This document shows, piece after piece, positions 1 through 13,600 of a stretch of 64,000 nt of DNA. The notes under the pieces were generated by a model. The model saw only the letters and a list, made by a program, of their open reading frames with translations. It ran no database searches and had not been told where the DNA came from. The position numbers and the translations under genes were made by a program. Positions within the stretch are counted from its first letter, which is position 1; each line of letters begins with the position of its first letter. Source of the DNA: Pempheris klunzingeri (Eukaryota > Chordata > Actinopteri > Acropomatiformes > Pempheridae); NCBI RefSeq assembly GCF_042242105.1, contig NC_092026.1, forward strand, positions 23,512,191 to 23,576,190, given 5' to 3'.

Positions 1-1130
1 GTGTGAGTATATGGTGGCTCTCTATCTCTACCACAGATGTGTGTGCATATTTCAAGAACTGTCTGATCACTACAATGTTTTAGCTGAATTTGATAACACG
101 GTTAAGGATGCGAGATCCACCCATTTTACCAAACTCATTTCTTCCAGTAACCGCAACCGTTAAGTCCTGTTAAGTCCCTTAAGTCCTTATCCAACTCGGT
201 CATTAATTTTGGACCAATTCTCTCCAATTTCTCTGCAAGACCTCATTGATCTGGTGGGCAGTATAAAAACTTCCTCAAGCCCTGGTGATATTGACGAAAA
301 TGCAGCTGGGTCCCTTGGTCCATGCCTACTCAATATTTCAAATAACTCTCTGCAATCTGGTTGTGTCCCAGCTTATTTTAAACATGCAGCTGTACAGCCT
401 CTTCTAAACAAAAGCCAAAACTACAGGCCTATTTCCAAGCTACATTCATACAGGAGGAATTTAAGGATCTGGAGGAGACTATTCTATCACACGCATTAAC
501 ACACTGGAGGGGCAAGTTGGGGTTCAGTGTCTCGGACACTTCGACATGCTGACTTAGTGGAGCTGGAGATCGAACCGCCGACCTTCCCATTGATGGACAA
601 CCCACTCGTCCGTTGAGCCACAGCCGCAGGCAGTGATATAATGATGTCATTTGATGTGGGTGAACGCTCTATTCTGGTGCTGCTGGACATCACCTCAGCG
701 TTTGATACTGTACATCACAGGATCCTGATGGGCGTCTCTGGGTGTTCTCCTCCTACCTTTCAGAAAGTTTTTCTGTGTCACTTGGTCCTTACATGTCTAA
801 ATCACCTGCTCTTTCCTGTGTTGTGCCTCAGGGTTCTGTCCTGAGCCCTATATTATTTGCCTTGTATATGTCCCTTAGGAGATATTATCTCCAGTTTAGG
901 GGTATCTCCTCCTACAACGGGTCCAGAAGACTGCTGCAATGCTGCCAACCAGGTCTAACGGATCAACTCACATCACACCCATCCTATCCTTCAAGTTTCC
1001 CTTCAAGGTTCATTTTAAGGTTTTTGTTTTTACATATAGAGCCCTGCATTGTCAGGCACCAGTGTACATCTCTGAGCTGCTTCATCACCAGTAGGTCTCA
1101 TCAGTAGATGCAGAGTTGATGGTTTGAAAC
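1..1130 (+). mobile_element. Degraded L2-type LINE (reverse transcriptase remnant)
   Basis: Conceptual translation in shifting frames gives the landmarks of a fish L2-type LINE. The order is a pre-RT segment (KDARSTHFTKLISSSNRN, about 105-155), the RT start with NYRPISKL near 420-440, the RT core ILVLLDITSAFDTVHHRIL near 670-730, VPQGSVLSPILFALYM near 825-870, and a C-terminal trace near 915-1100. Frameshifts, stops and missing blocks show it is dead. The YADD catalytic block is not readable. It enters the window from the left, so its 5' part is outside. It lies in the rnf31 intron that follows the last visible exon, antisense to the gene, and a SINE interrupts it at about 455-640. Confidence 0.8.
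455..640 (-). mobile_element. tRNA-derived SINE copy nested in the L2 LINE
   Basis: Read on the minus strand from about 635, the sequence begins GCGGCTGTGGCTCAACGG, an A-box-like head. A B-box-like GGTTCGATCTC follows about 40 bases later, as in a tRNA-derived pol III promoter. The body (GACACTGAACCCCAACTTG and a downstream AGTCTCCTCCAG segment) recurs at 1278-1492 and 46588-46985. This copy sits between the NYRPISKL and ILVLLDIT blocks of the LINE. About 70 residues of RT expected there are absent, so the insertion accompanied or preceded a deletion. Family name not assigned. Confidence 0.75.
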
Positions 1131-1277
1131 ATGGCCTAGTGGTGTTTCTCTCTATGTGATGTACTTTTACTATTTCTATTGCTAATAATCATTTGGGTGC
1201 TTATTACCATGCACGTTTAAGATGGTTAATCACACCTTGAAGTCCATTAGAGTGTCAATTGCTGTGATTTGCTCAAT

Positions 1278-1492
1278 TGGTAAATGGTCTGTATTTGTAT
1301 TTCTCCATTCTAATTATTTCAACTACTCAAAGCGCTTTACATGACATCCTCATTCACCCATTCACACATCAATCATACAGGAGGAATGTAAGCTGGAGGA
1401 GACTGTTCTCACACACAGTCACACACTGAAGCTGCTTCAGGAGCAAGTTGGGGTTCAGTGACACTCTACCACTGAGCCACAGCCGCCCTTTA
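1278..1492 (-). mobile_element. tRNA-derived SINE copy, head partly deleted
   Basis: Same family as the copy at 455-640. On the minus strand it starts GGCGGCTGTGGCTCAGTGG (A-box) and jumps straight to the GTCACTGAACCCCAACTTG body, so the B-box segment is missing. The 3' part has a GTAAAGCGCTTTGAGTAGTTG segment and ends near CAGACCATTTACC, the usual SINE tail. It lies in the rnf31 intron downstream of the last visible exon. Confidence 0.75.
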
Positions 1493-1638
1493 ATCCAATT
1501 AATTAAATCCAAGTGAAGGTTGGAGAACATACCGTTTGTTTTACACAGATAACAAATCTATAATTAATGCACCCCTCGCTACAGGAGAACTACACATTAC
1601 CTTCAAAAACCACTGCTAGAAAATAATAGTGAAGAAAG

Positions 1639-1640
<2 letters not shown>

Positions 1641-1674
<34 letters not shown>
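1641..1674. repeat. (GT)17 microsatellite beside an rnf31 splice donor
   Basis: A perfect GT dinucleotide run. On the transcribed (minus) strand it reads ACACAC and begins immediately after the GTAAGT donor of the rnf31 exon ending at 1681, so it lies at the 5' end of that intron. Confidence 0.95.
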
Positions 1675-1678
<4 letters not shown>

Positions 1679-1680
1679 AC

Positions 1681-4600
1681 TGATGCCGTTGTCTCTGAGG
1701 TATCCAGCCAGGCCCTGTCTCTGATACTCTGGATCATTCTCTCTCTTCCATGACTGGTACTGCTCACAGGACAGACCAGCATGCTGAGACTCCCACTGCA
1801 GAGACAATACCCAAACATGCATATTCTGTATGTTCCACTTGTGACCACCACTTCCCTGATGAAGTCAATGCTTTAATAAAATGGTGCTAAAAATGAACTA
1901 CAGAGAACTGGATTTAAAGTCCGTTTTCTTCAGTTCAGCGAAATTGGCTCACTGTTTTTAACATATAACTTTACTATCAAAGTAGTCAGTATGAATTCAG
2001 TTAAGTTAAAATCAAAGAGAGCAGTCATTCGTGTTTTTAGGTTGAGAGGTGACATTTATTAAAAAATATGGTGGCATAAGAAATTGATTATTTCTAATAC
2101 AAAAAACAGATATATATATATATTGATAATCTTAAATATTCACTAAAAAAAGGAGCCCTTTTGGTAACTACGAGCAAGAAGCAGCACAATCGTTTTAATG
2201 GCTACAGGGAGGAAAATAGATGGTATATTGGAAAGGAGGGGAACTATTAAGTTAACTATTAGCAAACTAATTCTGAAATCAAAGGCTAACTTCTCAAATC
2301 TGAATTGAAAGTTTAGACCAATTAATTTTGGTGCGAGCAGCTAGCAGGTTATGTATTAGGTTATGGAGACGTTGCGGACATCCCTTTTGTGTTATTAATT
2401 ATTTGTGACAAGTTGGCAAAGCTGCAAAAGTCTCAAGCCTCCAGCTCACAAGATATGTCATTCCTGTGTGATGGTTAGGACAGTCACAGTTGTAGATTTC
2501 TGATTAATGGAATGGTGACAGATATATTGGTCCACAATGTCCAGCCATGAATAAGACGGTGGGGGAGCAGATCCAACAAGAGTTCTAATGCTCGTAAGGT
2601 CTTATGGTCAGTGATTAATTAGGGGATAAAATGTATAGTCATTAGTTAATTGTATGTTTGCTCTCTGAACACTGAGGTGTCTAAGTAAGAAGTGACCAGC
2701 TTGCTGCTGAGCATTTAGGTTCACAGAGTTCACGTCACCTGACATCTGCTGCACACTGTATCTTTCTCCTTCTACATCTCCTCCCAAGTGCTTGTTAGAT
2801 GAATGGAAGAGTAAAATCGACGGACAGTGTCTGCGGTATTATACAGTGCCTGTGAACATGTCTCTGTATAATGCAATACAGTTCCATTGCACCACAAACC
2901 GTGCCCTCCTGAACAATGCTGAAACACATTGACTGAGCACCTCTCTGATACTTTTTCAACAAAAACTGAACATTTTAACATTCATGAAGGTTTATTACCG
3001 GACAGTTGTATTGATCTGCCTGGGTGCACCTAACAAACTGGCGACTGAGTGTAGATCCTGATTGAGTTTATCTAAAGAAAGCTAGAGAGATGATCACTCT
3101 GGTTACGATGCTACAAAATGCTGATGGTGGAAACTTGGGGGAACGAGTATGACTGAACCTGTCACTGTCGATGTCCAATTATTTTCCTGTGCCTGTCTGT
3201 GTATATACAGTATAAAGTGTGATCAAATGTATGGGACAGAAGTGAGTATTTAAAAATTAGTCTGATACATCTTAAAAGATCTCATTACGAGTGAGAGTGA
3301 GAAAAAACAAATATATCATTTGTGAGACACCAAATACAGATGGTACAAAACAGGAAGGGGGGTGAGAGACACACAATACTTACAGGCTTTTTACACTGAG
3401 CACAGAAACTGTTGTGACACTGAAAGCAGGTGACCTTAAGCTGGACTCCATCATATATGAACCCATATGAACACTGAGGAGAGGAGAAGATAGGAGAGGA
3501 GAGGAGGAAACAGGAGAAGGAGACACTCTTTAATTAAAGCTAATTACAATAATAAAAATATCAGCTCTACTAAACGGACAATACATAGTTGAAATGACAC
3601 ACATCATGTACTCACATGACAGCACCAGAGGAACTTGGGGTCCTTGATTAGAGCCTGCTCGGTCAGCTTCTTATGGAACAGCTCATAGACTTCTGACTCC
3701 AGACACTCTCGCAGCTGCAGGACATAACACAATAACACAACAATCGTCTGCTGTGTCTCAACAGGAGCAAGAGAACTGTGATGATGTCATATTGATGTCA
3801 TTTGGTGGTTTCATGTCAAATTATAAAAGAACTAATGTCTACCTATGTACAACACACTGTCATGTCAACACAACCATTTAATCAGTAACAAACCCTCCTC
3901 CTAGCCAACAAACTAAAGTCACACCTATGATCTCTCAGTAATTTTTATCGTTCTTAACAAACTAAACTCCTTTTGCCTTGCTCAGTGCTTCAGATTTTAT
4001 GCCTGCCAGATTTCTCAAAGAAGTTAGTGTGTTGGTCAAACTATTTTGTCCTTAGCTCAACACAAGAAATCAAGCCTGCCTATTTAAACATTTTCTCAAC
4101 TACCATTTTTATCTACGGTTTTAGAGAAGACTGTTGATATAGAGTCGCCTTCTTTTATGAAATACTCCTGTTAGGAAATAGAAAATGTGCAGGCACGCTT
4201 ATGTTAATACATTTTTATGTTAGTACATTTATGCTTTATTATCATGAAGTTTTAGCCTGATGCAGGACTGTGTGATAGTTGCTGTGACCTTTACACAAAC
4301 CAAAGAGATGTGTGTTGGTGTAGGATGTAGGATGACTGCTGAGAGGAGGAACTTTGCTTATACATAATAATAATAATAATAATAATAATAAATTTTATTT
4401 ATAGGCGCCTTGCTCTGCTGCTCCACAAAGTAGTCATGGTCTGGAGTCAGTTCTCTTTAGCGGAGAGTGCAAATAGTCATTACGTCACCAAACTTCCACT
4501 ACCACCTATCTGACAAGGACACTTTCTAGTGTGACCAGGCACCAACAGTAGTCCATATGCACCGTTACTCTCGTGCCTTTCTCGGTTTATGAGCTTCCCT

Positions 4601-7600
4601 ACCTGAATGTCGAGCGTGGAGAAGTAGCTATTAAGGTGTTCAGGGTCATTGATGTCAGGCTCCCAGCAGACTGGACACACCATGTCTCTAATGTGTTTGT
4701 CTCTTACAGCGATCGTGAAGTGCTGCTGAAAACAACCACAACACACTGAACACTGGCACGACGTCAGAGACTGCATCTGAGAAAGAAGGGAGGGCAAGAA
4801 AATAGGAAATTAGCAAAGATATGCTTCAACACTGTAAAACTCATAAACATTACTGTCTAAATACCTTGCTGTGGGGGAAGACAGAGAGGCAGATGGGACA
4901 CTCTTTGGCCAGCACTCTCTTAATAAACTCCCTGTCATGAGACTCTCGTACAGCCTGTACTACATCTTCCAGTGAGTAGGGGGCACTGTGCTCCAGAAGC
5001 AGCGAGAGTGCCAGCTCACAGCGACCCCAGCTTGGAAGATTGTACACTGCTAGCAATCTCCGACATATGCGCTGGAAAGGACGAAAGGAATTATGTAACA
5101 GGATACAACAATGACAGAATTGACATATTCTACCAGCTATCCAGCCTGCTCTTATGCTCTTCAAGTGTATTCTTAAAAATCAATCATCAGAGGCATAGCA
5201 GCATTAGTGTTACACAGAAGCAGTCACATTTCTGTTACTGAGCACATTGCATTGCTACAGCATAGCTTTACCATACTTTCTTTTTGCTTTCTGCAGTGCA
5301 TTACTTCCTGTATACTTTCATTCAAACATAGTTCTACAGAGACACCTTGTAGTATAGAACCACACTGGAGCCACCAAATAGCATTCAGTTCTCTGTCCAC
5401 CTAAAGAATGTCAGTCCAACATTCACTCTCCTTTTAGCTCATTTTTGGTCTCCGGCAACTTTTGAGGGAAATATTTAGCTCTTTAGCTGCTTCCTATTGC
5501 TGCTGGAAAAATGGCTAAAATGCTAAGCAGAGCTGACGGAAACAGATGTGGTGACGGTTCTCTGTGGTTATAGTTGTAGTCCTTCCTTGTAGTTATTATT
5601 TAGTGCAACTTTAAAACTGAAGTGTGGCACTTTTACATACGGTGCCAGTCAAAGGTTTGGACCTTCTTATGCAATGGTTTTTCTGGTTGGTGGTCTGGCT
5701 GATGGATTTTTATTATCCTCTACTTTGTAAATTAATATTGAAGACATCAAAACTATGAAGGAACACATGGAATTATGTAGTAAAACACAGTGTTATATGT
5801 TTAATTTGTGGAAATCCTTGCCTACTTAGAGGTAGGGTCGGTATAAAGTTCTATAGAATGAATAGCCCTATTCTACTACTGTTGTAATCCATATTATGGC
5901 AAGAGCCTCTCAGCTATGTAAAGAGATATGACATGAAGGTCTGACAGTCTGGAAAATATTGAATGTATCCTAAAGTGCAGTCGTGAAAGCCATCAAACGC
6001 AACGGTGAAGCTGGCTCTCATGAAGACCACCACTGGAAAAGACCACCAAGAGTCACCTCTCCTGCAGAGGATAAATTCATCAGTTACCAGCCTCAGCCGC
6101 AAATTAAGAGCACCTCAGATTAGAGCCATGGAAATGCTTCACAAAGTTCAAGTAGCAGACACATCTCATCATCGACTGTTCACAGGAGACTGAGTGAATC
6201 AGGCCTTCATGGTCCAATTGCTGCAAAGAACCCGCTACTAAGGAAGAGCAACAAGAGGAGGAGAATTGTTTGGGCCAATAAGCACAAGGAATAGACCTTA
6301 GACCAGTCTGTGCTTTGGTCTGATGAGTTAAATTGGAGATTTTTGATTCCACTCACTGTGTCTTTGTGAGACAGAAAAAGTGAGCGAATGGTTTTTACAT
6401 GTGTGGTTCCCACTGTGACGCATGGAGGAGGAGGTGTTATGGTGTGGGGGGGGCTTTGCTGGTGACACTTGGTGACTTATTCAAAGTTCAAGGCACACAT
6501 GCCATCCCATCTGGTTTATGTAAGGGCTATTTGAAGAAGGAGTGATGGAGGCTGCGTCAGATGACCTGGTGTCCACAGTCCCTCAACCTGAACCCAGCTG
6601 AGATGGTTTGGGAGGAGTTGGACCGCAGAGTGAAGGAAAAGCAGCCAACAAGTGCTCAGCACCTCTGGGAGCTCCTTCAAACCCGTCCATGGAGCTGATT
6701 GTGAGTGTGTAAAGCTGTCATCAAGCAAACGGTGGCTACTCTGAAGAATCTAAAATATAAAACATATTCTGGTTTGTTGAACACTTTTTCCATTTACTAA
6801 ATAATTCTGGTGTCTGTGCCATAGACTGTATATCAGACAATGCCCACTCGTTAGTGGACTGCTGTTTTGAAGTCTTGAGTTTGGCATTTTCAAAATCGCC
6901 ATTTTGGTTTAAGGTCATCACCATCTTGCAGCCGGGAAGTGATGCATGAGTTTTTTCCCACCTATGACTGGTTAGCTTTAGGCATAACTCACCTCTGACT
7001 GGTTAGTCACAAGGCAGTCCTGCCCTAAAGCATAGTCTGCTTTATCATCTATTTTAGTCTTTCTAACTAGCAACTGAGACAATAAAGTCATTAGGAATGT
7101 GTTTGCTGAGGTAATATATCAAGTGAGAGGGAGGGTCATTTCCTCCTACACATCCACACAATCAGACTTCTTTTTGGAGTCAGTGTTGCCCCATGCTGGC
7201 CATTAGGAAGAATGCACGTTTAAGGCTGTATTGGCTTCACTGGAAGCTCTAAATACCATATTGATAACAGAATATAGAAGGCTAGAGATGGAACTTTCAG
7301 TGACTGGACTGGGGTGTGTTGTACCTGCCTGGTCTCACCTGTTTGTCAGGGTGATGGATGTCTACAGGAGGCTCGGGCTTGTCACTCCAAATCCGCTTGT
7401 GGAAGGGTTCCAGAAGGGGTCGCTGCAGCAGGGCCAGAGCCCCTTTCACCTCACCACCACTCTGCCTCAACACGTCATGACAGTCAGCCTCATCACTGAA
7501 GCCCAGTGCACACAGCTCCTTTATCTGAGAGGGTAGGTGAAGAAAGGGATATTGTTTCTAGACAAAAGGTAGACTGATGGAATATCTTTTGCATCTCTTA

Positions 7601-10600
7601 ACAGTTTAAGGAGCTGTATCTGTCACCTTGGAGAGTCTCTCTCTCAGAGCTTGTGTGGCAGCTCTCTCAATGTCGCCCCCTGCTGTAAGCCAGGCCTGCT
7701 TGGCCTCTGCTCTGGACAACTGGATCACAATTTCTGTTTCTGCAGGGTTCAACTCTTTCCCAGCATCCTCAGCAGGAGCTTCAGATGGTCTGCTCTGTGT
7801 TTAAGGAAAGTAAGTCAATAACAGAAAACAGGAATTATTTGTCAGGATTAAATAGCGTCACATTAATGCTGAGAGAATCATACTGACTGTGTGATCAGTT
7901 ATGGTTTTGTCAGAGGCAGAACGAGGGGAGGAAGTTGCCACCAATATCCTTATCTGGTCTAACAGCAGAGTAAGCTCTGTCTTCAACCATTTGCAGGGTG
8001 GGGTGCCACTGTCCCCTGCTACTCTCGTGCTTGTGTAGACCTCCTCTGGACTCACTCCTTTCTTCTCCCCATCCTGACACCGACATAAAGGAGAACATAA
8101 AAAAGAAAAGAAAAAAGTTTAAATGTTCAGTACGTCAGAAGTTAGTTGGCGAAGGTGTTTACATCTCCCATTTCGAGCATTGACTCGAAAAGCCACCTCA
8201 AGTGACTGTGAAACAATTTTCACATTTTTCGCATCAACCTTCTTCTAATGCAATATTTTAAAATCTGCATTAAAATATGTTCATGGAAACATCTTATAAT
8301 AACAAGTAACATAGTGACTTGCTCTAATCAGTTGAATCAGCCTCAGCCCCTCCTCCTTCATCAGCCTTTGCCTCCAGGAGTCCAGGTCTTCAGAGGCAGG
8401 CTCTTTGGGTTTGATGGGCAGCGCGGGAACCCTTCTGACGGGAGAGGGAGGACGGAGCTTCACAGGCAGGGGTGCAGGCTCTGGATGAGCCAGGTCACAC
8501 ATCTCACACACTGTAGCAGGAGAGTAGTTCAGATAGGTACAGAACTGACACACCCACTGGACAGAGAGACACAGAGAGAGGGAGAGAGTCAGCAGCTACA
8601 CAAAGGGTGAAACATAACCTGCAAACGTGAAAAAAACTGAATGAATGAAAATCAACAAACCACACGGCCTGAACTATAATCCATCTTAAGCCAGCGGAAT
8701 ACATGAACACTGGAAATTTACAAACCCTGTAACTTCTGAATAGTTTCTTAAGAAATGACCTGGATTTGAATGCAGTGTGTGATTTTGCACTAACTGTAGG
8801 GAAAAAAGACATACATTATGTTTATCTGTTATGTAATTTAGTCAAAAAATCGGGTTTGAATGGAAGATAATTCGACAGTTAAAGTAGTTACGTTGAGTTG
8901 GTATGCAGTTGCTAATATACAGAGGAATTTTCTTGGTAGAACTGAAAGACTGAAGACTGTAAATTATGGAATTTGCTATGTGACAACGTTGTATGTATAT
9001 AGGATGGATGAACAAATATATTCTATTTGGTATGCCCTAGCTCAGCTGGTTGGTATCCTTTGTCCATTAACTGCCAGAGGTGTAAAGTAAAACACTTCAA
9101 GATTCTTAGCTTCCTTTAGAGAGCTAAGATACTCAACAACAAAGACACAAGGCAACATATCAATTCTGTTGTAAAAAAGCAATAAAATGATATGTGTGCA
9201 CACAGGAGTTTGTTCTTTCTGACTTGTCAAAGGTCCAAATGTGGATTCTTTTTATATGGTGAAGAGTTTAATGTACAGTGACTGTGTTTGTCCTTAAGGA
9301 GCCTTTGAAGAAGCTGGTCAGCAGAAAGCTTTAGTCAGGGGTCGATGTGTTTATCCTGCAATGGCCATGAATACAGATCAGGTGGAGTGAGGATTCATTG
9401 TCTTTTTTCTCATATTGCTGCAGAGCAGGGGATCACTCTGTGCCTCATTCTAACTCACCCTAAAGGCTCTGTAAGAACTTGATTTAAAAAGACCTGTTCT
9501 CGGAAAAAAAAAAAACACCTTTCTGACTACGTTGCCATAGTATTGTGTTTCACTTTCCTTTAAATGATATCTGTGTGACATACAGAGGGATGCTAGTGCT
9601 GACCTGCTGTGATGCTGCTCAGCACTAGCTGACTACCCACTTCAAAAACTCATATACAACACATTTCATATGAGGGAATACAGAACTCTTTGAAGTATGC
9701 ACGTAAATATGCATACATTTTTACAAAGTAAGTTCCATGTAATTGGAGGGCTCTGAGCAGACATCTGATGAAAGAAAATGGGTACCAATGATGTTCTGCA
9801 TGGTTTCAATCACCTGCTTCAATGTTTCCACTCATGATGCTTTCTATTGCTCACCTGTAAAGTTGACAAGAATTTGGCATGTGAAACTTGCCTTCTGAAG
9901 TTTCATAAACACAGCCATTTCTGAGCTTTCTTTTTGAGGGGGGAGATATGTGATGTCCATGACAGGTTCTCTGTGATGCTGATTCCCTGGAACCTAAAAC
10001 TGTTCACTGTTCTCCACCTCAGCTCCACTGATGCAGACAGGGGTGTGAGCTCCTTTTTCTTAAAAACAATGATCAACTCCTTGGTTTTGCTTGTGCTTGT
10101 TCCTACCTTTTGCTATTTTGCCCTTGATGGTCTGGATTGCTAATCTGAAGTCTCTCTCCAGTCTCTCCTTTTGTCTCCACTTTGCCTCCTTGATGCCAGC
10201 TTTCAGTCTACTTCTGGTGGTGTTGTATGCCTCCTTGTCACCTGACTGACAGGCACTACTCAATCATGCATGCTTTTTGGTTGGGGAATAATTTTACTGT
10301 CTTTGTGATCACTCCAGATTGGTTCTCCTGGGTGGTGGCACCTTTGACCATGTACCAGTCTATGGACTCAAAACTTGTGGGGCTGCTGTAACTTGTTATT
10401 TTCTGATAGTCCCTTTTAATCATCTCGGAGTAAGTTGGCAGGAGAAGCAGGGAAATATGGGGTGACTGTCCAGCATACATAACATTAATTTGACATCTGG
10501 AGCATAGAGCATCAACTCTGACTACGTTTGAGCACCAAGCATCATGGATGTCAATACAATATCCATCTCCCCTCATCTTTCTGGAATCCTGCGTTCAGAG

Positions 10601-13600
10601 CTCTGTTCCATAGAGATATTTCACTGGATAAGTGAAAACTTTGCCCTGCTGGTGACACTAAAAGTCAGGGGATCACCAACATCAGTAGAATTCATAGACT
10701 GGGAAGCAAGGATATCCGAGCAAAATTTTGGGGCAATCCATCCAATAGTTGTTATGACAAGTCAACTAAAGCCTAAAATGTAAGCCTCATGGTGGTGCTA
10801 GACATAAAGTGAGGAGATCACCAAAGTGAGTAGGCTTAATCGTCTGAAGAAAGGCCTCTCTAAAATTCCATGGTAACTGATCCAAAGCAAGCATGGCTAA
10901 AAAGAAGCTTTGCTAAACATTAAACGCACACATGCACACGGGTGCACACACACACACCTGGCTGTCAGGGTCGCCAGGCATGCCCAGCACTGGTGCTGGT
11001 GGTCTGGGAGGGGTGATGGGTGGGTGTGATGGAGTCACTGGAGGTCGTGTGGCCAAACGAGGTCTTTCACACACCTCACACAGAATACTGCTGGCTGAAT
11101 TCACCATGGTACAGCTCTTGCACTGCCACTCTGAGGATAACAAATGAACACAATAACAAATGAACACAAACGCACACAGGTACACACATCAAGTTAACTC
11201 TATTCACATTATTATCAGTCAAAAGTATTTTGTCATTCCAAAAGTACCATGGCTGTGGTGGCCATTTCCTGCTAATAAGTAATTAGGCACTGGTGACAAT
11301 GAAAGGGTTAAAGAGTTTAAAGATCAAGTGTACATTATAAAACAAAAGGCTAGTATTCAAATAATGGCCTAGTGAACCATGACAGAGATGGCTACAGTTT
11401 GTGCAAAAATATACATGAAATTAAAACAGAGCAGAAAACTAAATGTCCCATTTAGTCTAGAGGTCTCAACTCGGCCTGAACCCCTCTAAGGGGCCCATTT
11501 CTACATAAATACTGATGATTGAGGCTGTACATAGGCCCAAAATAGAAACAGTATGATCGGGATTTCCAGTATCAGTGTTTTTCTGGTCAGATCTGTTCAA
11601 GTCTGACATAATTGAAACTATCTGTTCATGATGCTCAGTAAAAATAATTAACAATTATAAACTGACAGTAAGGAGTAAAATGATATGAGCCAGCAATAGC
11701 TTTTGGTTATTGTGTTTGTTGTCAAAGAGTTTTTATTCTACTTTGTTTTTGTCTGAGTCTGAGAAACGGCCTACAGTGAACGGAAATCATTTGATTTCAG
11801 GTGGGCAGCGGCACTTTGTAATTAAAATGTTTGTTTGCAAACACAGATAATATTTGGCATCTGTCAGGATACTGAAATCTGTCAGGACACCTCCAGGACC
11901 AGCACCCTCTGAATACATTTATAAATTGTATCTCAGTTTCTATGTAGTAGAGAAAACTAGAAAGCTAGAAACCAGAACGTAAAATGAAGGAGGTGGGATT
12001 ACCAGAGCTGTGAGATACAAGAGACAACACACACCAGTGATGGTGGCAGGCTGAGATTCATCTGTTTTAGAGGTGACCAGTTCCATGCGTGGGCACTCAC
12101 AATCCTCACACAGCACATCCTGGACAGAGTTGACTTTAGTGCAGTGAAGGCAACGCCAGGTGGAAGAACTGAAATGGGAAAAAGCACTGTAAATTGTTTG
12201 ATCAGTATGTATAGACCTTCTTCCCATAGTCACATTGGTAGAACTTGTTTACGATAATACATCCTCTGAGAGGAAGCACAGTCTTGGCAGCTCAGTTAGC
12301 CAGCCATTAGCAGCAAGCAAGCAATTGCATTTGATTTCCATCTATTCTGAATTAACATATTGAACCCTCCTGTGGAACACACAGACACATCATAACAACT
12401 AATCTGTATCCAACCACAAATGAACAAAAGAGCCACTGAGCAGCGAGCAGGTCGTGACTGCCTGTTAGCAGTGCTGACAAATACACCGCTGAGCCCTTTT
12501 ACCTCATCAGTTAAAAGTTAAATAGTGCAAGTAATTCTTGAGTGAGTCACTACTGACTGTGGACCAGTGGGTTCAGAGTTCAATCAGTTCATTTTGCCAG
12601 AACAATTGATCCCGACCTGTGGCTGTTTCTGTTTTGAAATGGTGACGATGATGATGATAATGTGACCGCTGTTCGCCGGTGGTTGGCCCTCTCAGGATAG
12701 GAGTGGTACAGCCTGTCACACTCTGAGCAGAGCCCCTGGAGGCAGGTGAGGCAGTGGGCAGAGATGCGGAATATTTCACAGATAGTGCAGTTCTCTGAAA
12801 AGCAGATAGCCATACAAGCACTGTCAGTAGTATTTACTACTCTAATCCGTTCCATTTCACAGTACTCTTTTTTAATTATTGTAAGTAACTAGAATACTAT
12901 TATTGTAAATGGTGGAGTAAAAAGACTGAAACACTAAAAAAAACAAATTAATATCTTCAAAAGGAGTGACCTGTTTCCTGAATGGTAAAATGTTAGTAGT
13001 CTCTAATTGCTTAAGTATATCTGTGGTGCATAGTTGCCTATGGTTGGCTAGCATATAACAGGCTTAGTTATTAGATGGCAGTGTTGTTAGAGGTTGACTG
13101 GATGTTCTAGGTGAGTTCTTGGTTCACATGGTTATTAAAGAGCTGCTATGCTTTGATTGAGTCTATCAGGAGGTACCTCTGGCTGTCATATCATGTACAC
13201 TGTGGTGTTATGTGCTTGGACACACCAGGATATGCCATGATCCTACTGTATTTTATCACATTCACTCCCAGGAATGGCAGATACAAGCCAGTGTCTTCAC
13301 TGTGCGATGGGCCTCAAATGAAGTGCATCACATGATACAATGCTGTACAGTGTTGACCTTGTGTCCATTCTAAAGTGGTTAGATGAACACAAATAGAGAT
13401 TAATTGGAATTCATGTTCTAGAATAAAATAGAGTGTTTTAACACTTTAACAGCTCTTAAAAATGTGTAACCATTTTCACGCAGAAAGAAACTTTTCATTG
13501 CAGGCAAGGGGGAAAATGTGTGTGTGAACTGTAGCTGTTACAACAGTATGCAGCGTGTTTGTAAATGGACACACTTAACTAAGTAGTCTCTGCAGTGAGA

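Noticed and set aside
455..640. tRNA-like A and B boxes suggesting a tRNA gene
   Set aside because: No complete cloverleaf can be formed and the segment continues into a repeat body found twice more in the window; it is a SINE head.
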